NCBI RefSeq assembly: GCF_001570405.1
Contig: NZ_BBYM01000023.1
Coordinates: forward strand, 1 to 64,000
Origin: Microtetraspora niveoalba
GTDB lineage: Bacteria > Actinomycetota > Actinomycetes > Streptosporangiales > Streptosporangiaceae
Reading direction: 5' to 3'
DNA length: 64,000 nucleotides
The position numbers and the translations under genes were made by a program. This document shows positions 52,443 to 64,000 of this stretch, piece after piece (position 1 is the stretch's first letter; each line of letters opens with the position of its first letter). Below the pieces are notes generated by a model. That model saw only the letters and a list, made by a program, of their open reading frames with translations, was not told the origin of the DNA and did no database searches.

Positions 52443-53584
52443 CCGGCGCCGCCCTCGTCGCCGGCCCGGCTCGCCCGCTCTCCGGCGATGCGTACGCCCG
52501 GGCCGCCCTCGGGGCCGGCGCGGCCGACGATCACGCCGGATCTGTCGATGACCACGACGTCCACCTCGACCGGCGCGCCGCGCAGCACGCCGAGCGCGGT
52601 GCGCAGCGCCCGCTCCGCGACCAGGTCGCCGAGCGGGAGGCCGGCCTCCTGGCACAGCCGCAACGCGTGCAGCGCCGTGTTCGCCGCGCGTACCCGCTCG
52701 GCGAGGGCCTGGTCGCCGCCCGCGCCGAGCACGAGCCCGGCGAGCAGGTCGGGGTTGACCTGGGAGCGGCCGGAGTGCAGGTCGAGGTGCCCGTCGGCGA
52801 GCTTGGACAGTTTCCCGATGCCGCCGGCCACGGTGAGCCGCGGCACCGGATGGCGGCGCAGGTATTTCAGGACGGCTCCGGCGAAGTCGCCCATGTCGAG
52901 CAGCGCGTCCTCGGGCAGGCCGTGCAGCTCGGCGGCCACCCGCTCGGAGGTGCTCCCGGTGCAGCCCGCCACGTGTGTGCGGCCGGCCGCGCGGGCGACG
53001 TCCACGCCGCGCCGGATGCTGTCGATCCAGGCCGAACACGAGTAGGGGACGACGACGCCGGTCGTGCCCAGGATGGACAGGCCGCCCAGGATGCCGAGCC
53101 GGGGGTTCCAGGTGCGGCGGGCGAGCTCCTCGCCTCCTTCGACGGAGATCTCCACGAGCACGTCGCCGGTCCCGCCGAAGCGCGCGGCCACCTCGGCGAC
53201 GTGCTCGCGCATCATCCGCCGGGGCACCGGGTTGATGGCGGGCTCGCCGACGTCGAGCGGCAGCCCCGGCTTGGTCACGGTGCCGACGCCGGGCCCGGCG
53301 CGGAAGGTCACGCCGCTGCCGGGGGCGCCGTGCCGTACGGTCGCGGAGATGAGCGCCCCGTGGGTGACGTCGGGGTCGTCGCCCGCGTCCTTGACCACCG
53401 CGGCGGTCGCCTCGGCGTCGCCGAGCCGTTCGCGGGCCAGGGCGAACGCGGGGCGCCGCCCCTTCGGCAGGACGATCTCCACCGGGTCGGGGAAGGCGCC
53501 GGTGAGCAGCGCGGTGTAGGCGGCGGTCGTCGCGGCCGTGGCGCAGGCGCCGGTGGTCCATCCGTGGCGCAGTGGCGTGCTCAT
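52415..53584 (-). CDS. cbiD: Cobalt-precorrin-5B C1-methyltransferase (CbiD)
   Basis: 389 residues. CbiD start LRHGWTTGACATAATTAAY and motifs VTKPGLPLDVGEPAINPVPRRMM, ILGGLSILGTTGVVVPYSCSAWIDSI, HVAGCTGSTSERVA, MGDFAGAVLKYLRR. It methylates C1 of the corrin ring. CbiD is the enzyme of the cobalt-early route, whereas cobG and cobN in this cluster belong to the oxygen-dependent, cobalt-late route; CobF, the aerobic C1-methyltransferase, is not seen. Divergent from cobK (152-bp gap). Confidence 0.94.
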   Translation of the reverse strand: MSTPLRHGWTTGACATAATTAAYTALLTGAFPDPVEIVLPKGRRPAFALARERLGDAEATAAVVKDAGDDPDVTHGALISATVRHGAPGSGVTFRAGPGVGTVTKPGLPLDVGEPAINPVPRRMMREHVAEVAARFGGTGDVLVEISVEGGEELARRTWNPRLGILGGLSILGTTGVVVPYSCSAWIDSIRRGVDVARAAGRTHVAGCTGSTSERVAAELHGLPEDALLDMGDFAGAVLKYLRRHPVPRLTVAGGIGKLSKLADGHLDLHSGRSQVNPDLLAGLVLGAGGDQALAERVRAANTALHALRLCQEAGLPLGDLVAERALRTALGVLRGAPVEVDVVVIDRSGVIVGRAGPEGGPGVRIAGERASRAGDEGGAGHSRHRSAE

Positions 53585-53736
53585 GGCATCGGCCTCGGTG
53601 AGGTGAAGGGGACGTCGGAGGCGGGGCGGACGACCGCGGCCGGCGGGCCGGCGCCCCCGAAAGGGGTCATCGTCCCGGAGCGAACCGTCGCCCCGGGGAG
53701 CATCGCCGATCGGGAAGGGATGACGGAGGTGGAGGC

Positions 53737-54492
53737 ATGACGAGGCGGCTCCTGATCCTGGGCGGCACCGCGGAGGCCAGGGGGCTCGCCGAGCGGCTGG
53801 CCGGGCGTCCGGGACTGCATGTGGTGTCGTCGCTGGCGGGCAGGGTGGCCGACCCCCGGCTCCCGGTCGGCGAGGTGCGCGAGGGCGGTTTCGGCGGGCC
53901 GGAGGGCCTGGCCGCCTGGTTGCGGGAGCACCGCGTCGACGCCGTCGTGGACGCCACGCACCCCTTCGCCCGGCGGATGACCGCCTCCGCCGTCACGGCG
54001 TCGGCCGAGACGGGGGTGCCGCTGCTGGTGCTGCGACGTCCCGGTTGGCGGCAGCGGCCGGACGACGACTGGCGCTGGGCGGCCGGGCTGGAGGAGGCCG
54101 CCGCGCTGCTGCCCGGCCTGGCGGGCGAGGGCGGTCGGGTGTTCCTCACCACCGGCCGCCGCAGCCTGGCCGTCTTCGCCGGGCTGGACGGCCTGTGGTT
54201 CCTGGCCAGGTCGGTGGACCCGCCCGAGCCGCCGATGCCCCGGCGCACGCACGTGGTGTTGTCGCGCGGGCCGTACACGGTGCCGGGCGAGCTGGCGCTG
54301 ATGCGCGAGCACCGGATCGACGTGCTGGTCACCAAGGACAGCGGCGGCGAGATGACCACGGCCAAGCTGGCCGCCGCCCGCGAGCTGGGGCTTCCCGTGG
54401 TCGTCGTACGGCGGCCGCCACCGCCCGGCGGCGTCCCGCTCGTGGACACCGTCGAGGCGGCCGTGGCCTGGGTGGGAGCTCACGCCGGATAG
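53737..54492 (+). CDS. cobK: Precorrin-6A reductase
   Basis: 251 residues. CobK/CbiJ landmarks: RRLLILGGTAEARGLAERLAG, VVSSLAGRVADPRLPVGEVREGGFGGPEGLAAWL, VVDATHPFARRMTASAV, FLTTGRRSLAVFAGL, VLVTKDSGGEMTTAKLAAARELGLPVVVVRRP. NADPH-dependent reduction of the macrocycle. ATG at 53737 preceded by GGAGGTGGAGG. Convergent with cobIJ, overlapping it by 13 bp. Confidence 0.95.
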   Translation: MTRRLLILGGTAEARGLAERLAGRPGLHVVSSLAGRVADPRLPVGEVREGGFGGPEGLAAWLREHRVDAVVDATHPFARRMTASAVTASAETGVPLLVLRRPGWRQRPDDDWRWAAGLEEAAALLPGLAGEGGRVFLTTGRRSLAVFAGLDGLWFLARSVDPPEPPMPRRTHVVLSRGPYTVPGELALMREHRIDVLVTKDSGGEMTTAKLAAARELGLPVVVVRRPPPPGGVPLVDTVEAAVAWVGAHAG

Positions 54493-56078
54493 CGGCGCGG
54501 CGTGTAGACGACGGGCCGCCCGTCCCGCTCGGCGACCCTCGTCGTGGACGAGCCCACGATCAGCAGGCAACGCATGTCGATCTCCGCCGGGTCGAGGGCG
54601 CCCAGCTCGACGACGCGGACGCTCTCGCGCGGGCCGCCGACGTCCCGGCCGATGACGACCGGGGTGTCGGGGGCGCGGTGTTCGAGCAGCAGGTCGCGCG
54701 CGGCGGCCACCTGCCACGTCCGGCTGCGCGACGCCGGGTTGTAGATGGCGAGCACGAGGTCGGCCCTGGCCACGGCGGTGATCCGTCCGGCGACGACCTC
54801 CCACGGTTTGAGCAGGTCCGACAGCGACAACACGCAGTAGTCGTGGCCGAGCGGCGCGCCGGCCCGGCTCGCCACCGCCTGGGCGGCGGTGAGTCCGGGC
54901 AGCACGCGTACGGCGACGCCGGCGAACCTGGGCTCGGCCGCCGCCTCCAGCACCGCGCTCGCCATGGCGAACACGCCGGGGTCGCCCGAGGAGACCACGG
55001 CCACCCGCGATCCGGCGGCGGCCAGCTCCAGCGCGTGCGCGGCGCGCTCGGCCTCGACCCGGTTGTCGGTGGGGTGGCGGCGCTGGCGCGGGTTGGACGG
55101 CACCCGGTCCAGGTAGGGGCCGTAGCCGACCAGCTCGTCGGCGGCGGCGAGGGCCTCCTGCGCCTCGGGGGTCAGCCACGGCCGCCCCGCCGGGCCGAGC
55201 CCGACCACCACCACCTCGCCGACGCCCGCGTGGTCGGTGCCGGGGTGGGCGGCCGCGACCGGTTCCACGCCGGGGCCGGTTCCTCCGGCGCTCGCCGCCG
55301 CGTCGCGTTCGCCCGATCCCCGCGCCGGCCCGCCGGTCCGCGTCACCGGAGCGCCGAGCGGGCTCGGCAGCAGCGCGAGCGAGAAGTACGGGACGGTGGC
55401 CGGGTCCACGTCGGCCAGCGGCTCGACGCGCTGCTTCTCGGTGGTGGCCCGTTCGACGTACCAGGCGTCGTCGAGCCGCCCCGCCTCGGCGAGAGCCGTA
55501 CGGACCTTCTCGAAGGTGCGGCCGAGCTTCAGCACGGCGGCGGAGTCGGCGGCGGCGAGCCGTTCGGCCAGGACGCCGGCCGGGAGGGTGCCCGGCAGCA
55601 CCGTCAGCGTCTCGTCCCGTTCGACCAGCGGGCGGCCCAGCACGGCCGCCGCCCCGCTGACGGAGGTCACCCCCGGCACCACCTCGGTCGCGTAGCGATG
55701 GGCGAGCCGCTTGTGCATGTGCATGTAGGAGCCGTAGAAGAGCGGGTCGCCCTCGCACAGCACGACCACGTCCCGGCCCGCGTCCAGGTGCGCGGCCAGG
55801 CGGGCGGCGCATTCGACGTAGAAGTCGTCCAGCGCGCCCTGGTAGCCCCCGGGGTGGTCGGTGGTCTCGGTCGTGACCGGATAGATCAGCGCTTCCTCGA
55901 TCTGGTCGCCCCGCAGGTACGGCAGGGCCACCGACCTGGCGATGCTGCGCCCGTGCCTGGCGCTGTGGTAGGCGATCACGTCGGCGGCGCCGAGAAGCCG
56001 CGCCGCCTTCACCGTCACGAGTTCCGGGTCTCCGGGGCCGAGGCCCACCCCGTACAGGCGACCGGGCTGTCCGCTCAT
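54480..56078 (-). CDS. cobIJ: Fused precorrin-2 C20-methyltransferase / precorrin-3B C17-methyltransferase
   Basis: 532 residues. CobI domain at 1-240 (LYGVGLGPGDPELVTVKAARLLG, LCEGDPLFYGSYMHMHKRL, VVPGVTSVSGAAA, LKLGRTFEKVRTAL). A 55-residue Gly/Ala-rich linker, then the CobJ domain from about 290 ([86 protein letters not shown]). The fusion is common in actinomycetes. ATG at 56078 chosen because GAGGAGGAG at the end of cobH is 8 nt upstream. Five bp separate it from cobH. Confidence 0.95.
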   Translation of the reverse strand: MSGQPGRLYGVGLGPGDPELVTVKAARLLGAADVIAYHSARHGRSIARSVALPYLRGDQIEEALIYPVTTETTDHPGGYQGALDDFYVECAARLAAHLDAGRDVVVLCEGDPLFYGSYMHMHKRLAHRYATEVVPGVTSVSGAAAVLGRPLVERDETLTVLPGTLPAGVLAERLAAADSAAVLKLGRTFEKVRTALAEAGRLDDAWYVERATTEKQRVEPLADVDPATVPYFSLALLPSPLGAPVTRTGGPARGSGERDAAASAGGTGPGVEPVAAAHPGTDHAGVGEVVVVGLGPAGRPWLTPEAQEALAAADELVGYGPYLDRVPSNPRQRRHPTDNRVEAERAAHALELAAAGSRVAVVSSGDPGVFAMASAVLEAAAEPRFAGVAVRVLPGLTAAQAVASRAGAPLGHDYCVLSLSDLLKPWEVVAGRITAVARADLVLAIYNPASRSRTWQVAAARDLLLEHRAPDTPVVIGRDVGGPRESVRVVELGALDPAEIDMRCLLIVGSSTTRVAERDGRPVVYTPRRYPA

Positions 56079-56083
56079 GCCGT

Positions 56084-56710
56084 TCACTCCTCCTCGCTCG
56101 CGATCGCGTTGACGGCGGCCGCCGCCATGGCGCTGCCGCCCCTGCGCCCGCGCACCACGAGGTGCTCCAGGCCGGACGGGTGCTCGGCCAGGGCCGCCTT
56201 GGACTCGGCGGCGCCGATGAAGCCGACGGGGACGCCGAGCACGGCGGCGGGGCGGCCCGCGCCCTCCTCGACCATCTCCAGGAGGCGGAACAGCGCGGTC
56301 GGCGCGTTGCCGATCGCGACCACCGCGTTGTCGAGCCGGTCGCGCCACAGCTCCAGCGCGGCGGCGCTGCGGGTGGTGCCGAGCCGTTCGGCCAGCTCGG
56401 GAACCCGGGGATCGCCGAGGGTGCAGATCACCTCGTTGTCCGCCGGGAGGCGGCGCCGGGTCACACCGGAGGCGACCATCATGGCGTCGCACAGGATGGG
56501 CGCACCGGCGAGCAGCGCCTCGCGCGCCGCCGTCACGACGCCCGGCGACCAGGCCAGGTCGTCGACCAGATCGACCATGCCGCAGGCGTGGATCATGCGG
56601 ACGGCGACCCGGGCCACGCCCGGCGGCATCCCGCTCAGGTCGGTCTCGGCGCGGATGGTGGAGAAGGACCGGCGGTAGATCTCCGCCCCGTCCCGGATGT
56701 AGTCGATCAC
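56084..56710 (-). CDS. cobH: Precorrin-8X methylmutase
   Basis: 208 residues from the GTG at 56710, which overlaps the cobG stop (GTGA). CbiC/CobH signature: [33 protein letters not shown] with the catalytic His, [77 protein letters not shown]. Moves the C11 methyl to C12, forming hydrogenobyrinate. Confidence 0.96.
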   Translation of the reverse strand: MIDYIRDGAEIYRRSFSTIRAETDLSGMPPGVARVAVRMIHACGMVDLVDDLAWSPGVVTAAREALLAGAPILCDAMMVASGVTRRRLPADNEVICTLGDPRVPELAERLGTTRSAAALELWRDRLDNAVVAIGNAPTALFRLLEMVEEGAGRPAAVLGVPVGFIGAAESKAALAEHPSGLEHLVVRGRRGGSAMAAAAVNAIASEEE

Positions 56711-58314
56711 TGTCCCTCTCTGGTCGCCGCGACGGCGGCGCTCGTCTGCTCGGCGTCGGCGAACGTACGGCTGACGCCGTCCGCCTCGACGCGGTATCCG
56801 TGCACGGTCGCGATCACGTCCACGACCCGGCCGCGCGGCCGCCCGCAGCGCCGCTCGCAGCCCGCCCAGTGCACGGGGAGCGGGCCGCCGCCAACGGACG
56901 GTGAGCGTACGGCATCGCCCGGAACGTCCGCATCCGCCCGGGGGGCGGGGAGGGCGGCGCGGATGTCGGCGTGGACGTCCGCGAGGGACTTCGCGCAGCC
57001 GGGGCGACCGGCGCAGGCGGTCACGCCGAGCCACGGGGACGCCGGGTCGGTGACCAGGCCCTTCTCCGCGAGCCCGGCCCGCCACGCGTCCGCGGCTCCC
57101 GGCGGCAGGTCGGGCACGACGACCGCGCGCCACGGCGTCAGCCGCACCTCGCCTGCGCCGTCGTCCGCCGCCTCGGCGAGCGCCTCGACCTGGGCCGCCG
57201 TGAGCCGCCCGAGCGGTGCGAGGACGGTGAGGGCGGCCCGGCCGTCCCGCTGCCCGCGCACCCCCACCGCGCTCCCACCGGCCGCGTCGTCGCACGGCCT
57301 GGACGGCTCGGACGGGCGGGCTGCGGCCAGGCGCAGACGGGGTTCGCTCCGGGCGGCGCGGGCCGCGACCCGCCCGGGCCCGTCGACCAGCTCGGAGAGC
57401 CGCCACGCCTGCGAGCCCTGCTCGGCGCGCTCGGCCAGGAACGCCTCCGCCACGGCGAGCATGCCCTCCGTGGCCGCGCCGGCGGGTACGCGCAGCCCGT
57501 GGTCGACCCCGGCGAGCAGCAGCGCGACCTCCTCCGCGTCCCCCGGCTCCGCGGCTCCCGGCTCCGCGGCTCCCGGCCGTACGCCATCCGAACCCGCGAG
57601 CCCCGGGCCCGCGCCCGGCCCGGCGTCCCCCGGCCCCACGAAACCGGGCCCCGCGTCCTCCGAGCCCGCGTGGCCGGGGGCGGCGTCGCTCTCCGGGGGC
57701 GACGGCAGCAGCGTGACGTCGGCTCCCAGACCGGCCACGTCACCGGACCCGTCGTCGAGCGCGAACAGGAACCGCCCGGGCAGGGCGGCGAGCCCGGGAC
57801 GGGCGCACAGCGCGCGGTCCAGCTCCGCCGCGAGCGGGCGTACGTCGAGCACGCTGTCCGGGCTCCGCCCGGCGAGCGCCGAGGCCACGATGTTGCGCGC
57901 CCGCTCATGCGTGGCGGACGGCAGCAGCCCGGCGGCGGCCAGCCGCGCCGCGAAGTCCTGAGCGCCGCCGCGACCGGCAGCGTCCCCGGACCCCGCCGCG
58001 TCTCGGGAGCTCGCGCGGCCCCCCAGGCCGCCGTCCCCGGGACCGGCGCCTTCGCAGGCGGCGCCTCCGGGGCCGGGGGTGGCTTCGGGTGGGAGCGGCA
58101 GGCCGCGCACCTGGAGGTTCGCCCGCGACGTCAGCTCGATCACGCCGGACCCCAGCTCGCGGGCGGCGGCGGCGACCACGCGGAGCTGGTGCGCGGTCAC
58201 GGCGCCGCCGGGAACCCGGATCCGCGCCAGACCGCCGTCCGCGGCGGCGTGGATCTGAAGCGCTCCCGGGCACGCGTCGGGTCCGGAGCGTCCGGAAAGG
58301 TCACCGATGAACAC
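56707..58314 (-). CDS. cobG: Precorrin-3B synthase (CobG)
   Basis: 535 residues from a GTG at 58314; no Shine-Dalgarno is evident. Two nitrite/sulfite-reductase-like repeats and the [4Fe-4S]/sirohaem cysteines [20 protein letters not shown] ... [12 protein letters not shown] near the C-terminus. Oxygen-dependent ring-contraction priming, diagnostic of the aerobic pathway. Two Gly/Ala/Pro/Asp-rich inserts (about residues 85-125 and 205-265) lengthen it beyond usual CobG size. Divergent from cobN; 62 bp from the riboswitch on the other strand. Confidence 0.92.
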   Translation of the reverse strand: MFIGDLSGRSGPDACPGALQIHAAADGGLARIRVPGGAVTAHQLRVVAAAARELGSGVIELTSRANLQVRGLPLPPEATPGPGGAACEGAGPGDGGLGGRASSRDAAGSGDAAGRGGAQDFAARLAAAGLLPSATHERARNIVASALAGRSPDSVLDVRPLAAELDRALCARPGLAALPGRFLFALDDGSGDVAGLGADVTLLPSPPESDAAPGHAGSEDAGPGFVGPGDAGPGAGPGLAGSDGVRPGAAEPGAAEPGDAEEVALLLAGVDHGLRVPAGAATEGMLAVAEAFLAERAEQGSQAWRLSELVDGPGRVAARAARSEPRLRLAAARPSEPSRPCDDAAGGSAVGVRGQRDGRAALTVLAPLGRLTAAQVEALAEAADDGAGEVRLTPWRAVVVPDLPPGAADAWRAGLAEKGLVTDPASPWLGVTACAGRPGCAKSLADVHADIRAALPAPRADADVPGDAVRSPSVGGGPLPVHWAGCERRCGRPRGRVVDVIATVHGYRVEADGVSRTFADAEQTSAAVAATREGQ

Positions 58315-58375
58315 GCAGAGGATGCTAACGCCCTGTTTCCCGGGGGATGTCCGCCTGGCATAGTGTGATCCCAGG

Positions 58376-58522
58376 CGACGGCACAGGGAGGAAGCCGGTG
58401 TGAAACCGGCGCGGTCCCGCCACTGTAACCGGGGAGCGACCCCCACCGAAGGCCACGGTCCGGCGACGGACGGGAAGGCCGGGGCGAGCGTCGATCCGGG
58501 AGCCAGGAGACTCCTGCCGTCG
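58376..58522 (+). promoter_or_regulatory. Cobalamin riboswitch upstream of cobN
   Basis: Consensus features in order: GGAGGAAGCCGGTGTGAAACC (P3 region), GCGGTCCCGCCACTGTAACC (B12 box), GGGAAGGCCGGGG, and GAGCCAGGAGACTCCTGCC. Closing stem P1 pairs GACGGCA (58377-58383) with TGCCGTC (58515-58521). The cobN Shine-Dalgarno lies about 30 nt downstream, so translational control is likely. CATAGTGTGATC at 58359-58370 may be the -10 region. Confidence 0.93.
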
Positions 58523-58566
58523 TGACGACCACGACCCGGGGCGAGGACCCCGAGGGAGGATTTCGC

Positions 58567-62205
<3,639 letters not shown>

Positions 62206-62388
62206 CATGGCGCCGAGACCCGCTGGGCGCCGGCCGCGCGCCGGCTATCTGGTGCGGTCTCCTTAGCGGCGGGCGATAGACCCGAGCCGAGACCGCTTTC
62301 TCCCCTTTGAGTGCATTGGGTAGTTATGTCACCACTCTGGGTAACACACGTGGGGGACACACACTCTGCACGCCAGCGAGGAGAAAAC

Positions 62389-62961
62389 ATGTCATCAGCA
62401 CGGCATGGCAACGTGACCAGCCCGCAGTCCAGAGCCGGTTTCCACCTCCAGGACTGGCAGGCCGCCGCTCTGGAGGCGGGGAAGTTCTTCCCGGCCATGC
62501 AGGCCGGCCTGCGCGACCCCTACGCCCCGGACGACGTCGCCAACAACACGCCCCCAGTGGACGGGAAGATCGCGAGCGCGGGGCTCGACTTCGCCGCCTC
62601 GCTCGACGAGCCGCGGGACGACTGGACGAAGCACCCGGCGCGCGCGGGCCAGGAACTGGAGATCACCTGGCACATGCACGCACCGCACAAGACCCGCCGC
62701 TGGAACTACTTCCTCACCAGCGGTAGCTGGGATCCGAACAAGCCGCTGGCGCGCTCGCAGTTCGATCCCGCTCCCATCGCCACGATCCAGAACGCGGGCC
62801 AGCCGTTCTGGTCGAGCGACGACCTCATCCCGGACAACCCGACCGTCCACCGCGTCCGCCTGCCCCGGGACCGCAAGGGCTACCACGTGCTCCTCGCGGT
62901 GTGGGAGGTCGCCGACACCGGCAACGCCTTCTACCAGGTCATCGACCTGGACCTCACCTGA
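62389..62961 (+). CDS. AA10-like lytic polysaccharide monooxygenase domain protein without signal peptide
   Basis: 190 residues from the ATG at 62389 (GAGGAG 8 nt upstream). AA10/chitin-binding fold: RHGNVTSPQSRAGFHLQDWQ, ITWHMHAPHKTRRWNYFLTSGSWDPNKPL, HVLLAVWEVADTGNAFYQVIDLDL. AA10 enzymes need an N-terminal histidine exposed by signal-peptide cleavage; here the candidate His is residue 6 after MSSAR, and neither this start nor the longer in-frame upstream sequence has a hydrophobic signal. The second copper histidine (WHMHAPH region) is present. Either export is unusual or the role differs from polysaccharide cleavage. It is an outsider between cobN and cobB. Confidence 0.8.
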   Translation: MSSARHGNVTSPQSRAGFHLQDWQAAALEAGKFFPAMQAGLRDPYAPDDVANNTPPVDGKIASAGLDFAASLDEPRDDWTKHPARAGQELEITWHMHAPHKTRRWNYFLTSGSWDPNKPLARSQFDPAPIATIQNAGQPFWSSDDLIPDNPTVHRVRLPRDRKGYHVLLAVWEVADTGNAFYQVIDLDLT

Positions 62962-62976
62962 CCGCACCGGCTCCGG

Positions 62977-64000
62977 TCAGCCGCGTTCCGGCGTCCCGGG
63001 CGGCGCCGGGGCGCAGGCGGCGACCAGGCGGGCGGCCAGCCCGGGACTGCCGGCCCAGTGCAGGTGGAGGTACGACGCGGCCAGCCGCGGCCCGCCGAAG
63101 CCGTCCGCGCCGCCCCGCCAGCGGAACAGCGGCGGCTCCGCGTGCCCGGGGTCGGCGGCGGTGCGGTGGAACTCGTGGCCGCGATAGCGCTCCCCCTCGC
63201 GGGTCAGCACCGAGTCCGCGGTCGCCACCGCGTCGCGGTAGCCGAGCGTGAGCCTTCCGGTCATCGTCGCGGTGACCGGGAGCCGGCCGCACATGGGGTG
63301 GCCGTCCAGCTCGCGTGCCAGGTACAGCAGCCCGGCGCATTCCGCGACGATCGGCCCGGTGAAGCCGGCCACCTCGCGGCGCAGCGGTTCGTTGGCCGAC
63401 AGCTCGGCCGCGTACATCTCGGGGAAGCCGCCGCCGACGACGACCGCCCCCGCGCCCTCGGGGAGGCGTTCGTCGCGGAGCGGGTCGAACGTCACCACCT
63501 CGGCTCCGGCGGCGGCCAGCAGCTCGGCCTGCTCGGCGTACCCGAAGGTGAAGGCGGAGCCGCCCGCCACCGCCACGACCGGCCGCGGCGATCCCCTCCC
63601 GGCCCGGCGCCCGTGCGGGGACGCGGCACTCCGCGCCGCCCCGGGGCCCGGCGGCTGTGGAGAGGGCGCGGACATCTCGGCGAGCGCAGAGGCGCGGGGC
63701 TCGGCGGCCGGCGGCGGTGTCCAGGGGGCGGCGGCGAGCGGCGGGGCGGAACGGGCGAGCGCGACCAGCGCCTCCAGGTCGCAGGACGCGGCGACCAGCT
63801 CCCCCATCCGGCCGACGGCGGCCACGGCCTCCGCACGGCGTTCGGCGGCCGGGATCAGTCCGAGGTGGCGCGAGGGGGTCGCCACGCCGTCCACGCGCGG
63901 GACCACGCCGAGCACCGGGACGCCGCTCTCCGACAGGGCGGACCGGCAGATCTCCTCGTGCCGCTCGGAGCCGACCCGGTTGAGGACCACCCCGGCCAGC
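62977..64000 (-). CDS. cobB: Cobyrinate a,c-diamide synthase, N-terminus beyond the right edge
   Basis: The frame is open from the stop at 62977 to the right edge, at least 340 residues of a protein normally about 450. Visible: end of the ATP-binding dethiobiotin-synthetase-like domain (LAGVVLNRVGSERHEEICRSAL, VLGVVPRVDGVATPSRHLGLIPA), a Pro/Ala-rich linker, and the class I glutamine amidotransferase domain (VAVAGGSAFTFGYAEQAELLAAAGAEVVTFDPLRDERLP, GGGFPEMYAAELSANEPLR, nucleophile Cys in IVAECAGLLYLARELDG, GHEFHRT, SYLHLHWAG). It amidates carboxylates a and c. The 16-bp convergence with the AA10 gene leaves little room for terminators. Confidence 0.94.
   Translation of the reverse strand, partial: LAGVVLNRVGSERHEEICRSALSESGVPVLGVVPRVDGVATPSRHLGLIPAAERRAEAVAAVGRMGELVAASCDLEALVALARSAPPLAAAPWTPPPAAEPRASALAEMSAPSPQPPGPGAARSAASPHGRRAGRGSPRPVVAVAGGSAFTFGYAEQAELLAAAGAEVVTFDPLRDERLPEGAGAVVVGGGFPEMYAAELSANEPLRREVAGFTGPIVAECAGLLYLARELDGHPMCGRLPVTATMTGRLTLGYRDAVATADSVLTREGERYRGHEFHRTAADPGHAEPPLFRWRGGADGFGGPRLAASYLHLHWAGSPGLAARLVAACAPAPPGTPERG

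Overview
The window is 64 kb of very GC-rich DNA with overlapping stop/start codons, many GTG starts, Tat and lipoprotein signals, F420-type enzymes and a DUF222-type protein. This points to a filamentous actinomycete, probably Streptosporangiales or a relative; the genus is an inference. No rRNA, tRNA, CRISPR array or transposase was seen.

Layout. (1) 1-2.65 kb: the 5' part of a DUF222/HNH-type gene with a clear promoter, then a histidine phosphatase. (2) 3.0-14.8 kb: a steroid-ring degradation cluster. On the minus strand lie hsaD-like, kstD-like and kshB-like genes, then hsaE-, hsaG-, hsaF- and hsaA-like genes, closed by a strong terminator. The flavin reductase hsaB is divergent. Beyond it are an IclR regulator, an LLM oxidoreductase and two NTF2-fold proteins. 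A 15-bp partly palindromic box recurs at three control points, with a weaker fourth copy. hsaC and kshA are not in the window. (3) 14.9-17.8 kb: a copper-type locus (small membrane protein, Tat multicopper oxidase lipoprotein, beta-propeller lipoprotein). (4) 17.9-23.1 kb: two inverted copies of a roughly 430-bp repeat enclose four genes (FAD monooxygenase, GntR-TetR hybrid regulator, imine-reductase-like enzyme, TetR regulator), with paired operator-like palindromes. (5) 23.2-29 kb: DUF4291, lipase maturation factor, CrtI-like oxidoreductase, large-subunit catalase. (6) 29-35.8 kb: a very large secreted multidomain sugar enzyme (sugar dehydrogenase, PKD, CBM6, ricin lectin, ThuA, DUF1080, CBM6, Ig-like, FIMAH) broken by a one-base frameshift, with a divergent ROK regulator. 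(7) 35.8-47.2 kb: TerC, then a 12-gene minus-strand catabolic block of unknown substrate (two dehydrogenases, flavin hydroxylase, two cupins, RidA, FAH hydrolase, amidohydrolase, SsuABC-type importer, GntR regulator). A shared A+T-rich motif precedes both its first gene and its transporter genes. (8) 47.3-49.6 kb: epoxide hydrolase and a divergent WYL regulator. (9) 49.7-64 kb: corrin-ring and cobalt-insertion genes for cobalamin (cobL, cobM, cbiD, cobK, cobIJ, cobH, cobG, cobN, cobB) with a cobalamin riboswitch before cobN, and an AA10-like gene without a signal peptide between cobN and cobB.

Genes acting together. KstD and Ksh open steroid ring B, HsaAB hydroxylates the ring-A phenol, HsaD hydrolyses the meta-cleavage product, and HsaE-HsaF-HsaG turn the dienoate into pyruvate and propionyl-CoA. 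The 36.9-47.2 kb block couples import to hydroxylation, oxidation and C-C hydrolysis. The cob genes cover most steps from precorrin-2 to cobyrinate diamide and cobalt insertion.
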